Shown: piece after piece, positions 33,697 to 43,626 of the stretch
How the letters are laid out: every line of letters begins with the position of its first letter
Position numbering within the stretch: the first letter of the stretch is position 1
From: Methylobacterium sp. SyP6R
Lineage (GTDB): Bacteria > Pseudomonadota > Alphaproteobacteria > Rhizobiales > Beijerinckiaceae
Assembly (NCBI RefSeq): GCF_019216885.1
Contig: NZ_JAAQRC020000001.1
Location: forward strand, 4,777,501 to 4,841,500
Length of the DNA: 64,000 bases
Direction of reading: 5' to 3'
Position numbers and translations under genes: made by a program
Notes under the pieces: model-generated
What the model was told of the DNA's origin: nothing
What the model saw: only the letters and a program-made list of their open reading frames with translations
Databases searched by the model: none

Positions 33697-34020
33697 CCGG
33701 CGACGGCGTAAGAGCTGGGTCGACCTGCTTGCCCGATTCATCCCATTCACGACCTCATCCTGAGGTGTTGGCGATCGGAGATCGCGCTCCATCGAAGGTG
33801 GACTGACCTCGAAGGAGGGTTCCAGTGCTCGCGAGACATCTGGAGGCCTCCTTCGAGGCTCGGCGATCTTCGATCGCTTCGCACCTCAGGATGAGGTCGT
33901 GGGTGGGATGATTCGGGCATGAGATCGGAGGGGGAACGAGATTATCCCACTCTGCCATCTGCCTGAGATGCAGGACCGGCATCCTGCCCGGACGGCGCCT
34001 TCGCCGCCCGGGACGACCGC
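33697..34020. other. intergenic region with a palindromic repeat
   Basis: About 320 bases between the FadB-like gene and the lipid kinase. A family A repeat fills 33753-33896; the rest shows no gene. Confidence 0.75.
33753..33896. repeat. palindromic repeat family A, uninterrupted copy
   Basis: It is bounded by CCTCATCCTGAGG (33753-33765) and CCTCAGGATGAGG (33884-33896). Internal arms CCTCGAAGGAGG and CCTCCTTCGAGG, and a GGCGATCGGAGATCG/GGCGATCTTCGATCG pair, allow further folding. It matches the copy at 20067-20304 once the nested family B element is removed there. Confidence 0.8.
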
Positions 34021-34950
34021 GTGACGAATCAGAACGATGAACCCACCCGCCGGATCGTACTGGTGGCGAATGTCGCGGCGGGCTCCCTGGTCGATGGCGG
34101 GTTGACGCCGGAGGTCCTGCACGAGCGCCTGGCGGCGGCCGGCCTGGAAGTGGTGGCCGAGCCGCGCCCGGACGCTTCCCTGCCCGAGCGCCTGGACGCT
34201 GCGGCGGGGTTGCCCGGCATCGACGCCGTGGCGGTGGCCGGCGGCGACGGGACCCTGGCCTGCGCCGCGCAGGTCCTGACCGGCCGGGACGTGCCCCTCG
34301 GCATCCTGCCGCTCGGCACCATGAACCTGCTCGCCAAGGATCTGAGGCTTCCCCTCGACCTCGACGCGGCCATCGCCGTGCTGGCGAACGGTGTCGTCCG
34401 GGCGATCGATGCCGGCGAGGTCAACGGCCACGTCTTCCTGATCAATTCGGTGATCGGAATGCCGGCCCGGCTGGCGCGCCACCGCGAGGCGAAGCGCGGC
34501 CGGATGGGCCTTCTCGACGTGGCTCGCATTGCGGCCGGCCTGCTGCGCCATCTCGGCCGCTATCCGCGCGAGCGCGCCGTGCTCACCCTCGACGCCGGGG
34601 TCCGGCCGATCCGCTTCCGGACGCTGGCTGTCGTCTGCGGCGACTATCGGGAAGGCCTCGGCGAGGTTCTGTCGCGGGCGGGCGTCGACGGCGGGCACCT
34701 CACGCTCTACCTCGTCGAGACCCTGTCGGCGGCGCGGCTCGTGCGCCTCGGTCTCGGCTTCGCGATCGGCGAGTGGCGCCGCCTGCCGGAGCTGGAGCGG
34801 CACGAGACCGACGCCCTGACCCTCGATGCCCGCGGCCGCGCCGTCCGGGTGATGAATGACGGAGAGGTCGTGCTGATCGCCCCACCCCTGCGCTACCGCC
34901 TTCGCGCCTCCGCCCTCCGGGTCCTCGTGCCGGCGGAGGATCCCCGGTGA
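34021..34950 (+). CDS. diacylglycerol kinase family lipid kinase
   Basis: A 309-residue protein with the DAGK catalytic fold. The nucleotide motif is AVAGGDGTLACAAQVLTG (near residue 70), followed by ILPLGTMNLLAKDLRLP, the two hallmark stretches of YegS/DgkB-type lipid kinases. A C-terminal beta-rich domain follows. The physiological substrate may be diacylglycerol, ceramide or another lipid alcohol. The GTG start at 34021 is the first in-frame start before the conserved region. The gene overlaps the next one by four bases (GTGA), so the lipid kinase and the metallophosphoesterase are probably translated together. Confidence 0.88.
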   Translation: MTNQNDEPTRRIVLVANVAAGSLVDGGLTPEVLHERLAAAGLEVVAEPRPDASLPERLDAAAGLPGIDAVAVAGGDGTLACAAQVLTGRDVPLGILPLGTMNLLAKDLRLPLDLDAAIAVLANGVVRAIDAGEVNGHVFLINSVIGMPARLARHREAKRGRMGLLDVARIAAGLLRHLGRYPRERAVLTLDAGVRPIRFRTLAVVCGDYREGLGEVLSRAGVDGGHLTLYLVETLSAARLVRLGLGFAIGEWRRLPELERHETDALTLDARGRAVRVMNDGEVVLIAPPLRYRLRASALRVLVPAEDPR

Positions 34951-35792
34951 GGCGGATCGCCCATATCTCGGACCTGCATTTCGGCCGCACCGACCCGGCG
35001 GTGGTGGAAGGCCTGGTGGCGGAGCTGACCCGCGACCGCCCGGACCTCATCATCATCTCGGGCGACTTCACCATGCGCGCCCGTACCCGGGAATACCTGG
35101 AGGCCAAGGCCTTCCTCGACCGGCTGCCGCATCCCTGGATCGCCGTGCCGGGCAACCACGACATCTCGCCGTTCCGGCTCTGGCAACGCTTCTTCCATCC
35201 GTTCCGGCGCTACAAGCGCTACGTCGCGCCCGAGACCGAGCCGGTCTTCCAGGACGACGAGATCGCGGTGGTCTGCCTCAACACGGTGAGGACCTGGGCG
35301 CCGGAGACCGACTGGTCGCAGGGCAAGATCACCCACGCGCAGATCCGGCGCACGGAAGCGAAGCTCGACGCCCTCCCCCCGGGGCTGTTCCGCATCGTCG
35401 TCGGCCACCACCCGTTCATGCCGCCGCCCTGGGACGAGGAGGCGCGCCTGGTCGGACACGCCGACGACGCGCTCGACGCCTTCCAGCGCCGCGGCGTCGG
35501 CCTGACGCTCGCCGGCCATCTTCACCGCGGCTATGCCCGCTTCGCCGAGCCGACGCCGGACGGCCCCAAGGCCGAGATCGACCGGCCGGAGGCCAAGGCG
35601 ACCGGCCGGCGGCTGCTGGCGGTCCAGGCCGGCTCCGCCACCTCGACCCGGCTGCGCGGCAACGAGCCCAACGCTTATAACCGCATCACCGTGGAGAACG
35701 GCGTCGCCACCGTGCAGGTGCGGCTGTGGACCGGCAAGGACTGGTGCGACGCGGCAGAATCCGGCGCGGCGCGGTGCGCAGCGAAGGAGTGA
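34947..35792 (+). CDS. calcineurin-like metallophosphoesterase
   Basis: A 281-residue cytosolic phosphoesterase. Motifs in order: HISDLHFGRTDP, IISGDFTMRAR, VPGNHDISP, VVGHHPFMPPP and LAGHLHRGYA, giving the full set of two-metal ligands. The pattern is that of the 3',5'-cAMP phosphodiesterase-like/Icc group, although the real substrate is unknown and could be a phospholipid, given the partner gene. The GTG start overlaps the lipid kinase stop by four bases. A palindromic repeat cluster follows the gene. Confidence 0.88.
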   Translation: MRRIAHISDLHFGRTDPAVVEGLVAELTRDRPDLIIISGDFTMRARTREYLEAKAFLDRLPHPWIAVPGNHDISPFRLWQRFFHPFRRYKRYVAPETEPVFQDDEIAVVCLNTVRTWAPETDWSQGKITHAQIRRTEAKLDALPPGLFRIVVGHHPFMPPPWDEEARLVGHADDALDAFQRRGVGLTLAGHLHRGYARFAEPTPDGPKAEIDRPEAKATGRRLLAVQAGSATSTRLRGNEPNAYNRITVENGVATVQVRLWTGKDWCDAAESGAARCAAKE

Positions 35793-35808
35793 GGCTGAGC
35801 GACCGTTA

Positions 35809-35853
35809 GAGCATTTTCCGACGAAGTGGAAACCGGTTCGTCGCAGAAAATGC
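35809..35853. repeat. REP-type palindrome
   Basis: Starting AGAGCATTTTC and ending GAAAATGC, with GACGAA and TTCGTC arms around an ACCGGTT centre, this is a short interspersed palindrome. From memory, very similar sequences are common in genomes of Methylobacterium and other Hyphomicrobiales. It lies seven bases before a family B element. Confidence 0.65.
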
Positions 35854-35859
35854 GGCATA

Positions 35860-35984
35860 ATACCAACGGTCGTTGAAAACGACCTTTGGTTCCGTTCTCG
35901 AATTTTCGCCAAGCCTTTGGCTTGGGGTCGAAAATTCGAGATGGTTCAACGGCCCGATGCGTCAGCATCTTGGGCCGTTGGTAT
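35860..35984. repeat. palindromic repeat family B, copy 2 (125 bp)
   Basis: It begins ATACCAACGG and ends CCGTTGGTAT. Internal hairpins are GGTCGTTGAAAACGACC, CTCGAATTTTCG with CGAAAATTCGAG, CCAAGCC-TTT-GGCTTGG and GATGC-GTCA-GCATC. It is the cleanest copy of the family and lies between a phosphoesterase gene and a RidA-like gene. Confidence 0.88.
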
Positions 35985-35996
35985 AACAAGGACTTG

Positions 35997-36033
35997 GAGA
36001 GCTTCGCGATTGCAACGCGATCGTGAAGCTCTC
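35997..36033. terminator. hairpin at the end of the RidA-like gene
   Basis: GAGAGCTTC (35997-36005) pairs with GAAGCTCTC (36025-36033) around a 19-base loop that itself holds CGCGAT/ATCGCG-type complementarity. It abuts the stop of the minus-strand RidA-like gene and can act as its terminator, though no T-run follows. It could equally be another small interspersed palindrome. Confidence 0.45.
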
Positions 36034-36431
36034 TAGATCGTCGAGATCCGGCCGGCCATCACCGCCGTCACCTCGATCTCGACCTTCATCTCCGGTCGCA
36101 GCAATCCCGCCACCACCACCAGGGTCGCGGCCGGGCGGATCTCGCGCAGGACCCGGCCGCAGACCGTCAGCACCGCCTCGGCGTCATTGCGGTCCGTGAC
36201 ATAGTAGGTGGCGCGCACGACGTGCTCCAGCGACGAGCCCGCCTCGTCGAGCACGCCCGCGATGGTGCGCCAGCATGCATCGGTTTGGGCGGCGGCCTCC
36301 TCGGGCATCGTCATCGTGGCGTAATCGTAGCCGGTGGTGCCGGCGACGAACACGAAGCCGTTCTGCACCACCGCGCGGGAATAGCCGTAATCCCGCTCGA
36401 AGCTCGACCCGCCGTCGATCCGCCGCCGCAT
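36033..36431 (-). CDS. RidA/YjgF family protein
   Basis: A 132-residue member of the RidA/YER057c/UK114 family. The core FVFVAGTTGYDYATMTMPEEAAAQTDACWRTI and the VRATYYVTDRND segment are typical. RidA proteins hydrolyse reactive enamine/imine intermediates. The active-site arginine of the canonical PARS/T stretch is not conserved (the segment reads RPAATLVVV), so this is a paralogue of the Rid family and may not be an imine deaminase. The ATG at 36431 has GGGAGG upstream. It lies downstream of the cupin gene on the same strand with a 40-base gap, so both may share an mRNA. Confidence 0.85.
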   Translation of the reverse strand: MRRRIDGGSSFERDYGYSRAVVQNGFVFVAGTTGYDYATMTMPEEAAAQTDACWRTIAGVLDEAGSSLEHVVRATYYVTDRNDAEAVLTVCGRVLREIRPAATLVVVAGLLRPEMKVEIEVTAVMAGRISTI

Positions 36432-36471
36432 GCCCTGCCCTCCCGATTCGTCAGGGCGAGACCATGGCGCG

Positions 36472-36936
36472 TCAGCCCACCTCGCTCCAGCCCTCGAATC
36501 CGGCGAGCGGTTCCTGGTCGTAGGCCGCCATCAGGGCCCGCATCGCATCCTCGTCGCGCAGCCGATCCTCGGCCGCCAGAGCCGCCAGCCCCTCGAAGAA
36601 CCCCTCGCGGTGGAGCGCCGGGGTGAAGGTCAGGGTGAAGCGCACCGGCTTGTCGCCGCGATTGGCGAAGGCATGCGGCTCGCCGGGGCGCACCAGCACG
36701 AACTCGCCCGGGCCCACCGTCACGTCGCGGTCGTTCAGCCGCAGGGTGAGCGCGCCCTCATGCACCTCGAACGCCTCGGTGAGCCGGGCATGGCGGTGCA
36801 AACCCGCCCCGGGCGAGCGAGCCGCCAGAGTGACGGCGTAGATGCCGAGCGCGTCATGGGTGGCGTCGCTGCGGGCGAGATAGCGCACCTGCATCCCGCC
36901 GATCGTGGCGCCGGTGCCGGGTTCGGGTGTGTCCAT
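36472..36936 (-). CDS. cupin domain protein
   Basis: A 154-residue single-domain cupin. Motif 1 is GLHRHARLTEAFEVHEGAL (two His and a Glu as metal ligands) and motif 2 is PGEFVLVRPGEPHAFAN (third His). A C-terminal extension of about 45 residues ends the protein. Small cupins of this sort include dioxygenases, isomerases and simple binding proteins, so the activity is open. GAGGAG six bases before the ATG at 36936 supports the start. The RidA-like gene follows it. Confidence 0.85.
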   Translation of the reverse strand: MDTPEPGTGATIGGMQVRYLARSDATHDALGIYAVTLAARSPGAGLHRHARLTEAFEVHEGALTLRLNDRDVTVGPGEFVLVRPGEPHAFANRGDKPVRFTLTFTPALHREGFFEGLAALAAEDRLRDEDAMRALMAAYDQEPLAGFEGWSEVG

Positions 36937-36976
36937 GGCAAGCTCCTCGTCAGGTCAGGCCTGGGACAACGCCGAT

Positions 36977-37477
36977 TCAGGGCTTGAGGATGCGGACCAG
37001 GGTGACCATCGCTCCGATGATGGCGACGGTCTGCAAGCCGACCGCACCGATCATCCACTTGGCAAGCTCGGCCCGAGTCTCCGAGAGGTGCGCCTTGAAC
37101 TCAGAGCGCAGATTTTTCTCCATTCCCTGCAGATCGCTGGCGAACGCCTTGTGGTCGGCACGGAGAGCAGCGAATTCGGTACGCAGGCTCGTCTCGACCC
37201 CTTTGATCTCGGCGCGCAGGCTCGTCTCGACCTCTTTGATCGCGGTGCGCAGGCTCGTTTCGACTTCTTTGATCTCGGCGCGCAGACCCGTCTCAACGGC
37301 CTTGATGTCAGCGCGAAGAACTGCCTCCGACGCTTTGAGGTCCGAATTCGTCGCGAGATCGCCCTGTACCGCATCGGAAATCGCCTCGGCGAAACCTTCC
37401 GCCTGATCCGGCGACAGCTTCGCCTTGTCCCGCAGGGTGCGGGCGAGCTTCAGCGTATCGAAGGCGACGGCAGTCAT
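36977..37477 (-). CDS. DUF1640-type coiled-coil membrane protein
   Basis: A 166-residue protein with an N-terminal globular part (TAVAFDTLKLARTLRDKAKL), a long coiled coil and one C-terminal transmembrane helix (MIGAVGLQTVAIIGAMVTLVRIL). The coiled coil includes four near-identical 11-residue units of the pattern VETSLRAEIKE (residues of about 75-118), encoded by a 33-bp DNA repeat. This layout matches DUF1640/CCDC90-like proteins, whose function in bacteria is not settled. I start it at the ATG at 37477 (MTAVAF), where family-like sequence begins; an ATG 15 codons earlier is possible. Confidence 0.75.
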   Translation of the reverse strand: MTAVAFDTLKLARTLRDKAKLSPDQAEGFAEAISDAVQGDLATNSDLKASEAVLRADIKAVETGLRAEIKEVETSLRTAIKEVETSLRAEIKGVETSLRTEFAALRADHKAFASDLQGMEKNLRSEFKAHLSETRAELAKWMIGAVGLQTVAIIGAMVTLVRILKP

Positions 37478-37556
37478 GCGGGGCACCCGGGCACGCGATC
37501 GTGCCGCAATCGAAGATAGCACCTCGACCGTTTCACCGCCACTATTACCCTACGTC

Positions 37557-37589
37557 AAAAAACCCCGCCCGGATCGTTCCGGGCGGGGC
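37557..37589 (-). terminator. factor-independent terminator of katA
   Basis: Read on the minus strand, a GC stem (CCCCGCCCGGA with TCCGGGCGGGG, 37563-37588, four-base loop) is followed directly by six T residues. It begins 34 bases after the katA stop. This is a textbook intrinsic terminator. Confidence 0.9.
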
Positions 37590-37622
37590 TCATCATCGCT
37601 TAAACCCTTGCAGCCTCAAGCC

Positions 37623-39212
37623 TTACTCGGCCGCGACCTTATGGGCCTGCGAGCCGTCAGTGTAGGTCTCGGCCTTCAGGCGCTGGCCCGGGGCGGCGCG
37701 GCCCGGCAGCGGCGGAAGGGCCTTGGCCTTCTCGAGGTCGATGCCGGCGCCTTCGGCGACGCGGCGGCCGTAATCCTCGTCGGCATGCCAGAAATGCCAG
37801 ACCATCCGGAGCTGGATCGCCTCGGGGCATTCCTTCATGTCGGCGACCAGGTTGGCGATCAGGTCCTCACGCTCCCACGCCTCGAAGGAGCGGTAGCGCA
37901 CGCCGGCCTGGGTGTAGTCGTCCTCGGTGCGGCTGGCCTGGTAGCGGCCGAGCTTGCCCTCGACCGGCTGGTGGTACTCCTTTGCGGGCTTCGGGGCCTC
38001 GCGCAGGCCTTGGGCCAGGGTGCTCGGCTCGTAGTTGATGTGCTTGTTCTCGCCGACGCCGTCGACGTAGAACGTCATCTGGCCGTCGCGCTGGTTGGTG
38101 GCGGTCTTCACGCCCGGCGCCGGCGCGTTGATCGGCAGCTGCAGGTAGTTCGGGCCGACGCGATAGCGCTGGGTGTCCGAGTAGGACAGGGTGCGCCCCT
38201 GGAGCATCTTGTCGTCCGAGAAGTCGATCCCGTCGACCAGCACGCCGGTGCCGAAGGCCGATTGCTCGACATCGGCGAAGAAGTTGTCCGGCACCCGGTC
38301 GAGGACCATGCGGCCGCAGGGCAGCAGCGGGAACTGGTCCACCGGCCACAGCTTGGTGTCGTCGAGCGGATCGAACGACAGGTGGTCGTTCGGGCCGTCC
38401 GGCATGATCTGGACGGCGAATTCCCATTCGGGGAAGTTGCCGGCGGCGATGTTGTCGTACAGGTCCTTGGTCGCGTGGCCGACGTCGCGGCCCTGGATCT
38501 CGGCGGCCTGGGCCGAGGTCAGGTTGCGCACGCCCTGCTTCGGGATCCAGTGGAACTTGCAGAGATGCGCCACGCCCTGGTCGTTGACCAGCTTGTAGGT
38601 GTTGACGCCCGAGCCTTCCATCTCACGATAATTGGCCGGGATGCCCCAGGGCGACTTCAGGTGCGTCACCATGTGGATCGACTCGGGATGCGCCGCCACG
38701 AAGTCGAAGAAGCGCCAGGCCTCCTGGCGGTTGGTCACCGGATCCGGCTTGAAGGCGTGGATCATATCCGGGAACTTGATCGCATCCCGGATGAAGAAGA
38801 CCTTCAGGTTGTTGCCGACGAGGTCCCAGTTGCCGTCGACGGTCTTGAACTTCACCGCGAAGCCGCGCGGGTCGCGGGCGGTCTCGGGGCTCTCCTTGGC
38901 GCCGGCCACGGTCGAGAAGCGCACGAACATCGGCGTCTTCACGCCGGTCTCGTTGAGGACGCGGGCGCGGGTGTACTTCGAAGCCGGCTCGCCGCCGATC
39001 GTGCCGTAGGCCTCGAAATAGCCGTGGGCGCCGGCGCCGCGGGCATGAACCACGCGCTCGGGGATCCGCTCACGGTCGAAATGGGTGATCTTCTCGATGA
39101 ACTGGTAGTTCTCGAGGGTCGCCGGGCCACGCTCGCCGACCGTGCGCATGCTCTGATTGTCGCGGACCGGGTGGCCCTGGCGGGTCGTCAGGATCGGGCG
39201 TTGGTCGCTCAT
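37623..39212 (-). CDS. katA: catalase (monofunctional haem catalase)
   Basis: A 529-residue haem catalase that breaks down hydrogen peroxide. The distal His is His56 in [13 protein letters not shown]. The haem pocket and NADPH region show [47 protein letters not shown] and HGWIPK-type sequence ([12 protein letters not shown]). The proximal tyrosine lies in the [15 protein letters not shown] stretch. Length is that of the small-subunit clades, without the flavodoxin-like domain of large catalases. AGAGGAG five bases before the ATG at 39212 marks the start. It diverges from oxyR and ends in a strong terminator, so it is monocistronic and probably peroxide-induced. Confidence 0.96.
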   Translation of the reverse strand: MSDQRPILTTRQGHPVRDNQSMRTVGERGPATLENYQFIEKITHFDRERIPERVVHARGAGAHGYFEAYGTIGGEPASKYTRARVLNETGVKTPMFVRFSTVAGAKESPETARDPRGFAVKFKTVDGNWDLVGNNLKVFFIRDAIKFPDMIHAFKPDPVTNRQEAWRFFDFVAAHPESIHMVTHLKSPWGIPANYREMEGSGVNTYKLVNDQGVAHLCKFHWIPKQGVRNLTSAQAAEIQGRDVGHATKDLYDNIAAGNFPEWEFAVQIMPDGPNDHLSFDPLDDTKLWPVDQFPLLPCGRMVLDRVPDNFFADVEQSAFGTGVLVDGIDFSDDKMLQGRTLSYSDTQRYRVGPNYLQLPINAPAPGVKTATNQRDGQMTFYVDGVGENKHINYEPSTLAQGLREAPKPAKEYHQPVEGKLGRYQASRTEDDYTQAGVRYRSFEAWEREDLIANLVADMKECPEAIQLRMVWHFWHADEDYGRRVAEGAGIDLEKAKALPPLPGRAAPGQRLKAETYTDGSQAHKVAAE

Positions 39213-39377
39213 GGGAACTCCTCTGGCAGGCAGGCACGGCGTGCCGGGACGGGGACACCGTGCGAGAGACCGCTCACATGGGGTGCCGGCCAGCCGGCCA
39301 ACACCCTGGAACTGGTCTGGCTTCAGCGTATGAAGGCTGAGCGACCCGAAAACAAATGCATCGTTGCGAAACTTCCG

Positions 39378-39392
39378 ATAGACACAGCCTAT
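39378..39392. promoter_or_regulatory. OxyR-type half operator overlapping the oxyR start codon
   Basis: ATAG-N7-CTAT lies in the katA-oxyR intergenic region, with the last two bases inside the oxyR ATG. This is the half-operator spacing of OxyR (the full site has four such elements); the second half-pair is not clearly present upstream. A site at this position would suit autorepression of oxyR. Its distance from katA is about 165 bases. Confidence 0.45.
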
Positions 39393-40356
39393 GAACGTCG
39401 CCGGCCTGTCCCTCCGGGATCTCGAATATGTCGTGGCGGTCGCCGATGAGGGCCATTTCGGCCGGGCCGCCGAGCGCTGCGCCGTGAGCCAGCCCACCTT
39501 GAGCGTGCAGGTGCGCAAGCTGGAGGAGGCCCTGGGCCTCGTCCTGTTCGAGCGCTCGAACCGCCGGGTGCTTCTCACCCCGAACGGCCAGGCGGTGGTG
39601 CGCCAGGCCCGCGCGGTGCTGGCGGAGGCGAGAGCGCTGCTCCTCCTCGCGCGCGAAGGGTGCGGGCACGGCTTGCGCGGCCGCCTCGTCCTGGCGGCGA
39701 TCCAGACGCTCGGCCCCTACCTGTTCCCCCGGGTGCTGCGCGGCCTGCGCCAGGCCTTCCCCCACCTCGCCTTCGGCTTGAGCGAGGGGCGCACGGCGGA
39801 AATCCTCGATGCCTTGCGCGAGGGCCGGACCGACGCGGCGCTGATCTCCCTGCCGATCCCCGAGGCCGGGCTGACGGTGGTGCCGCTGTTCGACGAGCCG
39901 TTCCTGCTCGCGTGTCCGGCCGAGCACGCCTTTGCAGGCGAACCGGCGCCGCTCCCGGGCGATCTCGCCGGGCCCGACCTCCTGCTCCTCGACGAGGGCA
40001 ACTGCCTGCGCGATCAGGCGCTGGCGGCCTGCGGCGCCGGGCCGGCGAGCGGGCGTCACGCAACCAGCCTCGAGACCCTGCGCTCGATGGTGGCGGCGGG
40101 CGCCGGCTACACCCTGCTGCCGGCGCTCGCCGCCCCGCCCGGGCCGGATCCGACCGGGCTCACGATCTGCCGCCCCTTCGGGCCAGAGGGCCCGCGGCGC
40201 ACCATCGCGCTCGCCTGGCGCGCCAGCGATCCGCGCACCGGGGGCTTGCGCGAACTCGCCGCGTTCTTCCGCCAGCATGCGCCGGATGCAACGCTGCCCC
40301 TCGGGCAGCCGGAGGCAAAGGGCATCGACCGCGACAGTCTTGCGATTTCCGTATAG
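39391..40356 (+). CDS. oxyR: hydrogen peroxide-sensing LysR regulator OxyR
   Basis: A 321-residue LysR-family activator. The N-terminal winged helix is [41 protein letters not shown]. The redox loop has both sensing cysteines, Cys205 and Cys214, nine residues apart in [13 protein letters not shown]. The next segment, [23 protein letters not shown], is nearly the E. coli OxyR sequence. It should activate the divergent catalase gene when the disulphide forms. The ATG at 39391 has no recognisable ribosome-binding site before it. A putative OxyR half-site overlaps the start codon, so the transcript may have a very short leader or none. Confidence 0.93.
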   Translation: MNVAGLSLRDLEYVVAVADEGHFGRAAERCAVSQPTLSVQVRKLEEALGLVLFERSNRRVLLTPNGQAVVRQARAVLAEARALLLLAREGCGHGLRGRLVLAAIQTLGPYLFPRVLRGLRQAFPHLAFGLSEGRTAEILDALREGRTDAALISLPIPEAGLTVVPLFDEPFLLACPAEHAFAGEPAPLPGDLAGPDLLLLDEGNCLRDQALAACGAGPASGRHATSLETLRSMVAAGAGYTLLPALAAPPGPDPTGLTICRPFGPEGPRRTIALAWRASDPRTGGLRELAAFFRQHAPDATLPLGQPEAKGIDRDSLAISV

Positions 40357-40392
40357 CGAGCGGGCGAGTCTTCCCCGAAACACCAGGACGCC

Positions 40393-41466
40393 ATGCCACC
40401 CGCCCCGCCGGATTCGCGCAGCTCGCTGCCCCGCGCCGTGGCCCTGTGGGCCGGCCTTGTCGCGGTCTCCGGGGCGCTGTCGGGGCTGTTCCATCTCGCC
40501 GGTTTCCCGGCCGCCCTGCTGCTCGGGCCGATGCTCGCCGGCATCGCGTTCGGGGTGCGCGGCGCGTCGATCCGGGTGCCGAAGCCCGGCTTCCAGGCCG
40601 CGCAGGCGCTGATCGGCTGCCTCGTCGCGCATGCGGTCAATGCCTCGATCGCCGCGACGCTGCTCGAGGACGGGTTCCTGATCCTGGCGGTGGTCGGCGT
40701 CACCGTCGTGGCGGCGTCGATGACCGGCTGGCTGCTGACCCGCATCCGCCTCCTGCCGGGCACTACCGCGGCCTGGGGCTCCTCCCCCGGCGGCGCCTCC
40801 GCCATGGTGGCAATGGCGGAGGAATTCGGCGCCGATCCGCGCCTCGTCGCCTTCATGCAATATGTCCGCGTCGCCTGCGTGGCGCTCACCGCCTCGCTGG
40901 TCGCCCGCTTCCTCGCCGGGGGCAGCGCCGGGCCGCCCGGCTCCGGCATGGATCCGGCGCCGCTCTCGGTCCTCGCCACCCTCGCGGTCGCGGGCATCGG
41001 CGCCTGGGTGGGTTTGCGCCTGCGCATCCCGGCCGGCGCGATGATCGGCCCGCTGGTCCTGGGCGCCACGCTCCACTCGACCGGCCTCGCCGAGCTGGCC
41101 CTGCCGTCCTGGCTGCTCGCGCTCGCCTATGCGGGGATCGGCTGGACGGTGGGCCTGCGCTTCACCCCCGCCACCGTGCGGGCGACTTTGTTCGCCCTGC
41201 CGGGGGTGCTGGTGGCGACCTTCGGGCTGATCGGGCTCTGCGGGCTCTGGGCCTTCGGGCTCACCTTCCTGCTGCCGATCGATCTCCTCACTGCCTATCT
41301 GGCGACGAGCCCGGGCGGGCTCGATTCGGTGGCGATCATCGCGATCGGCACCCATTCGGACGTGTCCTTCGTCCTGGCGGTGCAGACCCTGCGTCTCCTC
41401 GTGGTCATCGTCACCGGCCCGATGGTGGCGAAATGGATTTCTCGCAGTGCCGGAGAGGCCCACTGA
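40393..41466 (+). CDS. AbrB family membrane protein (putative ammonia monooxygenase-type regulator/transporter)
   Basis: A 357-residue membrane protein with about ten helices in two similar halves. Each half holds a Gly/Pro-rich loop of the family: FPAALLLGPMLAGIAFG in the first and IPAGAMIGPLVLGATLHSTG in the second. Conserved TTAAWGSSPGGASAMVAMAEEFGADPRLVAFMQYVRV and ATSPGGLDSVAIIAIGTHSDVSFVLAVQTLR stretches mark the AbrB (AmoA-like) family. Transport of a small anion or osmolyte is suspected in this family, but the substrate is not established. It begins 36 bases after oxyR on the same strand and may be cotranscribed with it. Confidence 0.85.
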   Translation: MPPAPPDSRSSLPRAVALWAGLVAVSGALSGLFHLAGFPAALLLGPMLAGIAFGVRGASIRVPKPGFQAAQALIGCLVAHAVNASIAATLLEDGFLILAVVGVTVVAASMTGWLLTRIRLLPGTTAAWGSSPGGASAMVAMAEEFGADPRLVAFMQYVRVACVALTASLVARFLAGGSAGPPGSGMDPAPLSVLATLAVAGIGAWVGLRLRIPAGAMIGPLVLGATLHSTGLAELALPSWLLALAYAGIGWTVGLRFTPATVRATLFALPGVLVATFGLIGLCGLWAFGLTFLLPIDLLTAYLATSPGGLDSVAIIAIGTHSDVSFVLAVQTLRLLVVIVTGPMVAKWISRSAGEAH

Positions 41467-41565
41467 GACCGACCGGCATCAGTCAAGCTCGCATCCCGCA
41501 GCGAAACCCGCTATTCCGGCGCCTCCGGCGGGGCGCCCCCCGCCCTCGGATCATGACGTAAAGCC

Positions 41566-43128
<1,563 letters not shown>

Positions 43129-43230
43129 GGCTTTGTTCGGGGGCAGTTTCCTCCTCCGTTGATGAAGGGCCGTCCGGGAAGAAAGTGGCATAGGTTCACC
43201 CTCCCTCTGCGGGCAGGGCGATCGCACATG

Positions 43231-43371
43231 ATACCAACGGCATATGATACGGCTTCCGGAAGATTCCTTCCGGAAGCCGTATCACCAGCCCACGCGGTGA
43301 AGCCGTAGGCTTCACACGCCTGAGCGAAGCCGATTTCCGCATCGCGAAGCGATCAGTCGGAAATCGTATGA
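43231..43371. repeat. palindromic repeat family C, solitary copy
   Basis: After a family B-like start (ATACCAACGG, 43231-43240), a perfect 17-bp-arm hairpin occupies 43246-43283 with loop ATTC. A second structure follows: CGATTTCCG (43331-43339) paired with CGGAAATCG (43358-43366), enclosing ATCGC-GAA-GCGAT. The last 50 bases are the same as the outer ends of the two IS110 elements (ending AAATCGTATGA). The first hairpin differs from theirs by paired changes in both arms. Confidence 0.8.
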
Positions 43372-43395
43372 CTCCAGTGGGGGGGGTTCGAGGCG

Positions 43396-43620
43396 CCCCG
43401 GGTCCAACTGAATAACGGGCTCTTCTGCACCATAGAAAAACCGACATCTTCGCCGACGGCGGTGCCATGCTATCACACCCGCATGACCTCGCCAGTTTCA
43501 TCCAGGGCGAGTCGGCCGAAAGACGGTGTGGAACTAAATAGAAACTCGCTATACAGGGTAGTATTTGCCGCCCTGGATAGCGAAACAGTTTCATTCGCTA
43601 GGGACCGCGAAGCCGGTGAA
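43396..43620. mobile_element. degenerate IS110-family end fragments
   Basis: The stretch 43398-43480 aligns with the non-coding upstream end of the IS110 elements (compare 54486-54570): a GTCCAACTGA start, a GCACC block and GCCGACGGC. At 43531-43557 ACTAAATAGAAACT-type sequence matches the other IS end (53125). At 43588-43620 the match to the upstream end resumes (GGGACCGCGAAGCCGGTGA is identical). No transposase remains. It is either an internally deleted IS relative or one end split by another. Confidence 0.65.
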
Positions 43621-43626
43621 CAACTT

